From Lachnospiraceae bacterium (lineage in GTDB: Bacteria; Bacillota; Clostridia; Lachnospirales; Lachnospiraceae): a stretch of 64,000 bases of DNA. Shown here piece by piece: positions 62,467-64,000 of the stretch. The stretch covers positions 61,914 to 125,913 of the forward strand of contig JAGACK010000051.1 in NCBI GenBank assembly GCA_017614155.1, given 5' to 3'. Under the pieces are notes generated by a model, which saw nothing but the letters and a program-made list of their open reading frames with translations, did not search any database and was not told the origin of the DNA. Positions within the stretch are counted from its first letter, which is position 1; every line of letters starts with the position of its first letter. The position numbers and the translations under genes were made by a program.

Positions 62467-63468
62467 ATGGAAAATGAAAAAGGAACACAGACACCCGTAG
62501 CATCGCCGTCCGCTAACAGCAATCGCGAATATAAGTCCAGGCTTTTTGGCTTTATATTCGGAAGGGAAGAAAACAGGGAATGGACACTTGCGCTGTATAA
62601 TGCGATAAATGGCTCAGCGCATGACAACCCTGCCGACATTACGATCAATACGCTGGAAGATGTGGTGTATCTCGGCATGAAGAACGATCTGTCGCTCCTT
62701 GTTTCGGACAGGGTCAGTTTTTACCGTACCATGGAACTTTACGAGCAGCAGTCGACATACAATCCGAACATGCCGATACGAGAGTTCATGTATGCGGGAA
62801 AACTGTATGATAAGTATATCTATACATCAAAGCTTCACAGATATGGGAGCAAGCTGATGCCTTTGCCGATTCCCAAACTGGTGGTGCTGTATAACGGTGA
62901 AGATAAGAGGGAAGATCAGACTATACTCCGTCTTTCCGATGCGTTCAGGGAAGAGATCAGAAGGAACATAGTATCGGAGAAGGCAGATCTGACAGAGGAT
63001 CAGATACGGACAGTGACGGAAGAAAGGCTCGAAAAGGCCGACCCCGACATAGAGGTAAAGGTCCGTATGATCAATATAAACTACGGACATAACAGGGCGC
63101 TTCTTGATGCATGTGGGCCGCTGAGGGAGTATTCGTGGTTTGTTGACAGAGTGAGGGAAAATAATAAACCCGATCAGACTGGAGAGCGTATGAGCATAGA
63201 AACGGCGATAGACAAGGCGTTGGACGAAATGCCGGAAGAATTTGTTATAAAGCAGTTTTTAATGGCCAACAGGGCAGAGGTGAAGGATATGTGTCTCACT
63301 GAATACAATGAAGCAGAAGTGATGGAGATGTTCAAAGAGGAAGGCCGCGAAGAAGAACGCGCAAACACCGAAAGGGAAAAGGCGCGAGCAGATGAAGCTG
63401 AGAATCGAGCAGATGATCTAGCTGCCGAACTTGCAAAATATAAGGCGAAATATGGAGATGATGTGTAG
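62467..63468 (+). CDS. Rpn-like (PD-(D/E)XK nuclease/transposase family) protein
   Basis: 333 residues. Its N-terminal layout resembles Rpn-type recombination-promoting nucleases (FGFIFGREENREWTLALYNAINGS, then LGMKNDLSLLVSDR and PKLVVLYNGEDKRE), though the catalytic motif is not clear-cut by eye. The C-terminus is a charged coiled coil (EEEGRE...EKARADEAENRADDLAAEL). I see no transposon ends, so it is not called a mobile element. Good ribosome site AAGGAGGA 7 bases before the ATG; own promoter and a structured leader. Confidence 0.6.
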   Translation: MENEKGTQTPVASPSANSNREYKSRLFGFIFGREENREWTLALYNAINGSAHDNPADITINTLEDVVYLGMKNDLSLLVSDRVSFYRTMELYEQQSTYNPNMPIREFMYAGKLYDKYIYTSKLHRYGSKLMPLPIPKLVVLYNGEDKREDQTILRLSDAFREEIRRNIVSEKADLTEDQIRTVTEERLEKADPDIEVKVRMININYGHNRALLDACGPLREYSWFVDRVRENNKPDQTGERMSIETAIDKALDEMPEEFVIKQFLMANRAEVKDMCLTEYNEAEVMEMFKEEGREEERANTEREKARADEAENRADDLAAELAKYKAKYGDDV

Positions 63469-63507
63469 ATTAGGGCAAGACAGCTCATATCAGTATCGTA
63501 TAATAAG

Positions 63508-63541
63508 AACGGGATCCGTATGGGGCGGGTCCCGTTTATTT
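63508..63541 (+). terminator. Terminator after the Rpn-like gene
   Basis: AACGGGATCC pairs with GGGTCCCGTT (10 positions, one imperfect), loop of nine bases, then TATTTT. Forty bases after the stop codon. Confidence 0.75.
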
Positions 63542-63652
63542 TGTTGGGTATTAATGTAGAATTCAGGATACGCTGTATGCTTTGAGGATGGAATATACAT
63601 GCATGGGAAACCAAGGTGAAACGAACTTGATTACCATAATGAGCATTTACTG

Positions 63653-63661
63653 TGATATAAT
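63653..63661 (+). promoter_or_regulatory. Extended -10 promoter of the last gene
   Basis: TGA-TATAAT at 63653-63661, about 57 bases before the TTG start. No clear -35. The remaining 63542-63652 shows no gene. Confidence 0.5.
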
Positions 63662-63717
63662 CGAAGTATCACATTTTTAGAGATGAGAACGACATTTACA
63701 ACAAAGAGGACAGGACC

Positions 63718-64000
63718 TTGAGCACTCACACACGTTGCATGTATCAAAATACCTTCGCCGGTTTCCTTTGTAAAGCAGAAAAGGAGATATTCGGAGAACT
63801 GTGTGGTAATTATCACGGTGAAACACGCACAACCACTCGGGAAGCCTGGGAGAGCGAAATCTCCATCATGAAAGATGCTCTGTCACGCCTCGATGACAAA
63901 GACGGACAGATTATTTTCGAATATGACATCCCACGCCTCGGCAAACGCATTGATGTTGTCCTGCTCTGTCAGGGCATTATCTTCTGTATCGAATTCAAGG
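63718..64000 (+). CDS. DUF2075-like protein, 5' part (runs off the window)
   Basis: 94 residues are visible from TTG 63718, which has AAAGAGGA about 7 bases upstream; ATG 63739 is an in-frame alternative. The peptide shows YQNTFAGFL..., TREAWESEISIMKDAL, IIFEYDIPRLGKRIDVVLL and IIFCIEFK. This matches the N-terminal PD-(D/E)XK-like region of DUF2075 (COG3410) proteins, where a superfamily 1 helicase domain normally follows. The final Glu-x-Lys would be the nuclease lysine motif. Codon choice (CGC, CTC, CTG with few AGG) differs from the upstream genes, which may hint at horizontal origin. Confidence 0.65.
   Translation, partial: MSTHTRCMYQNTFAGFLCKAEKEIFGELCGNYHGETRTTTREAWESEISIMKDALSRLDDKDGQIIFEYDIPRLGKRIDVVLLCQGIIFCIEFK

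Noticed and set aside
62467-63468. Mobile element call for the Rpn-like gene
   Set aside because: No terminal repeats or target duplication found; the inverted repeat is in the leader only.

Overview
The window looks like chromosomal DNA from an anaerobic Firmicute of class Clostridia, most likely family Lachnospiraceae. That is an inference from gene content: an infC-rpmI-rplT operon with a Firmicutes-type leader, several HD-GYP/EAL proteins, anaerobic (cbi-type) cobalamin genes, Gram-positive lipoprotein signals and strong AGGAGG ribosome sites. Nearly all genes are on the + strand. I see no rRNA, CRISPR array or recognisable insertion sequence, and one tRNA.

Layout. 1-828: end of an EAL phosphodiesterase. 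839-2204: infC (AUU start, attenuated leader), rpmI, rplT. 2296-2379: tRNA-Leu(CAG). 2576-5349 (minus): membrane protein, LytS-like histidine kinase and a REC-winged-helix regulator. 5540-9927: M13 metallopeptidase lipoprotein and a BcrA-type ABC exporter with two paralogous permeases. 10230-14331: two HD-GYP proteins, one ending in a receiver domain. 14347-32798: an 18-kb cobalamin operon behind a cobalamin riboswitch. It holds a lipoprotein cobaltochelatase, a BtuF/BtuC-like transporter whose ATPase is fused to cobyric acid synthase, cobT, cobU, cbiB, cobD, cbiC, cbiD, cbiF, cbiG, cbiH, a cbiJ-cbiE-cbiT fusion, cbiA and a small cysteine-rich protein.

32861-48336: a tightly packed operon of seven genes. 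These are an acyl-CoA carboxyltransferase, a 2448-residue two-module NRPS (C-A-T-C-A-T-R, ending in a thioester reductase), a PaaK-like adenylate-forming enzyme, an ATP-grasp ligase, a STAS-kinase fusion, a tyrosine-phosphatase-like protein, and a MATE exporter with an RsbW/SpoIIAB-like ATPase domain at its C terminus. The chemistry predicts a reductively released dipeptide (aldehyde, or the cyclic imine/pyrazinone derived from it). The last three genes look like a phospho-signalling module, possibly a partner switch, built onto the exporter. This is my main candidate for an undescribed system.

48430-57699: zinc-ribbon membrane protein, alpha/beta hydrolase, exported alkylsulfatase-like MBL protein, then a TetR regulator divergent from an MMPL/RND exporter and a lipoprotein made of xxxLxxG heptad repeats. 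Two similar operators lie at the MMPL promoter. 57773-64000: DUF2156-like protein, YkgJ-like Cys-cluster protein, a UvrD helicase with an Fe-S PD-(D/E)XK nuclease, an Rpn-like nuclease-family protein with a structured leader, and the start of a DUF2075-like protein cut by the window end.

All assignments come from reading motifs and gene order by eye; no database search was run.
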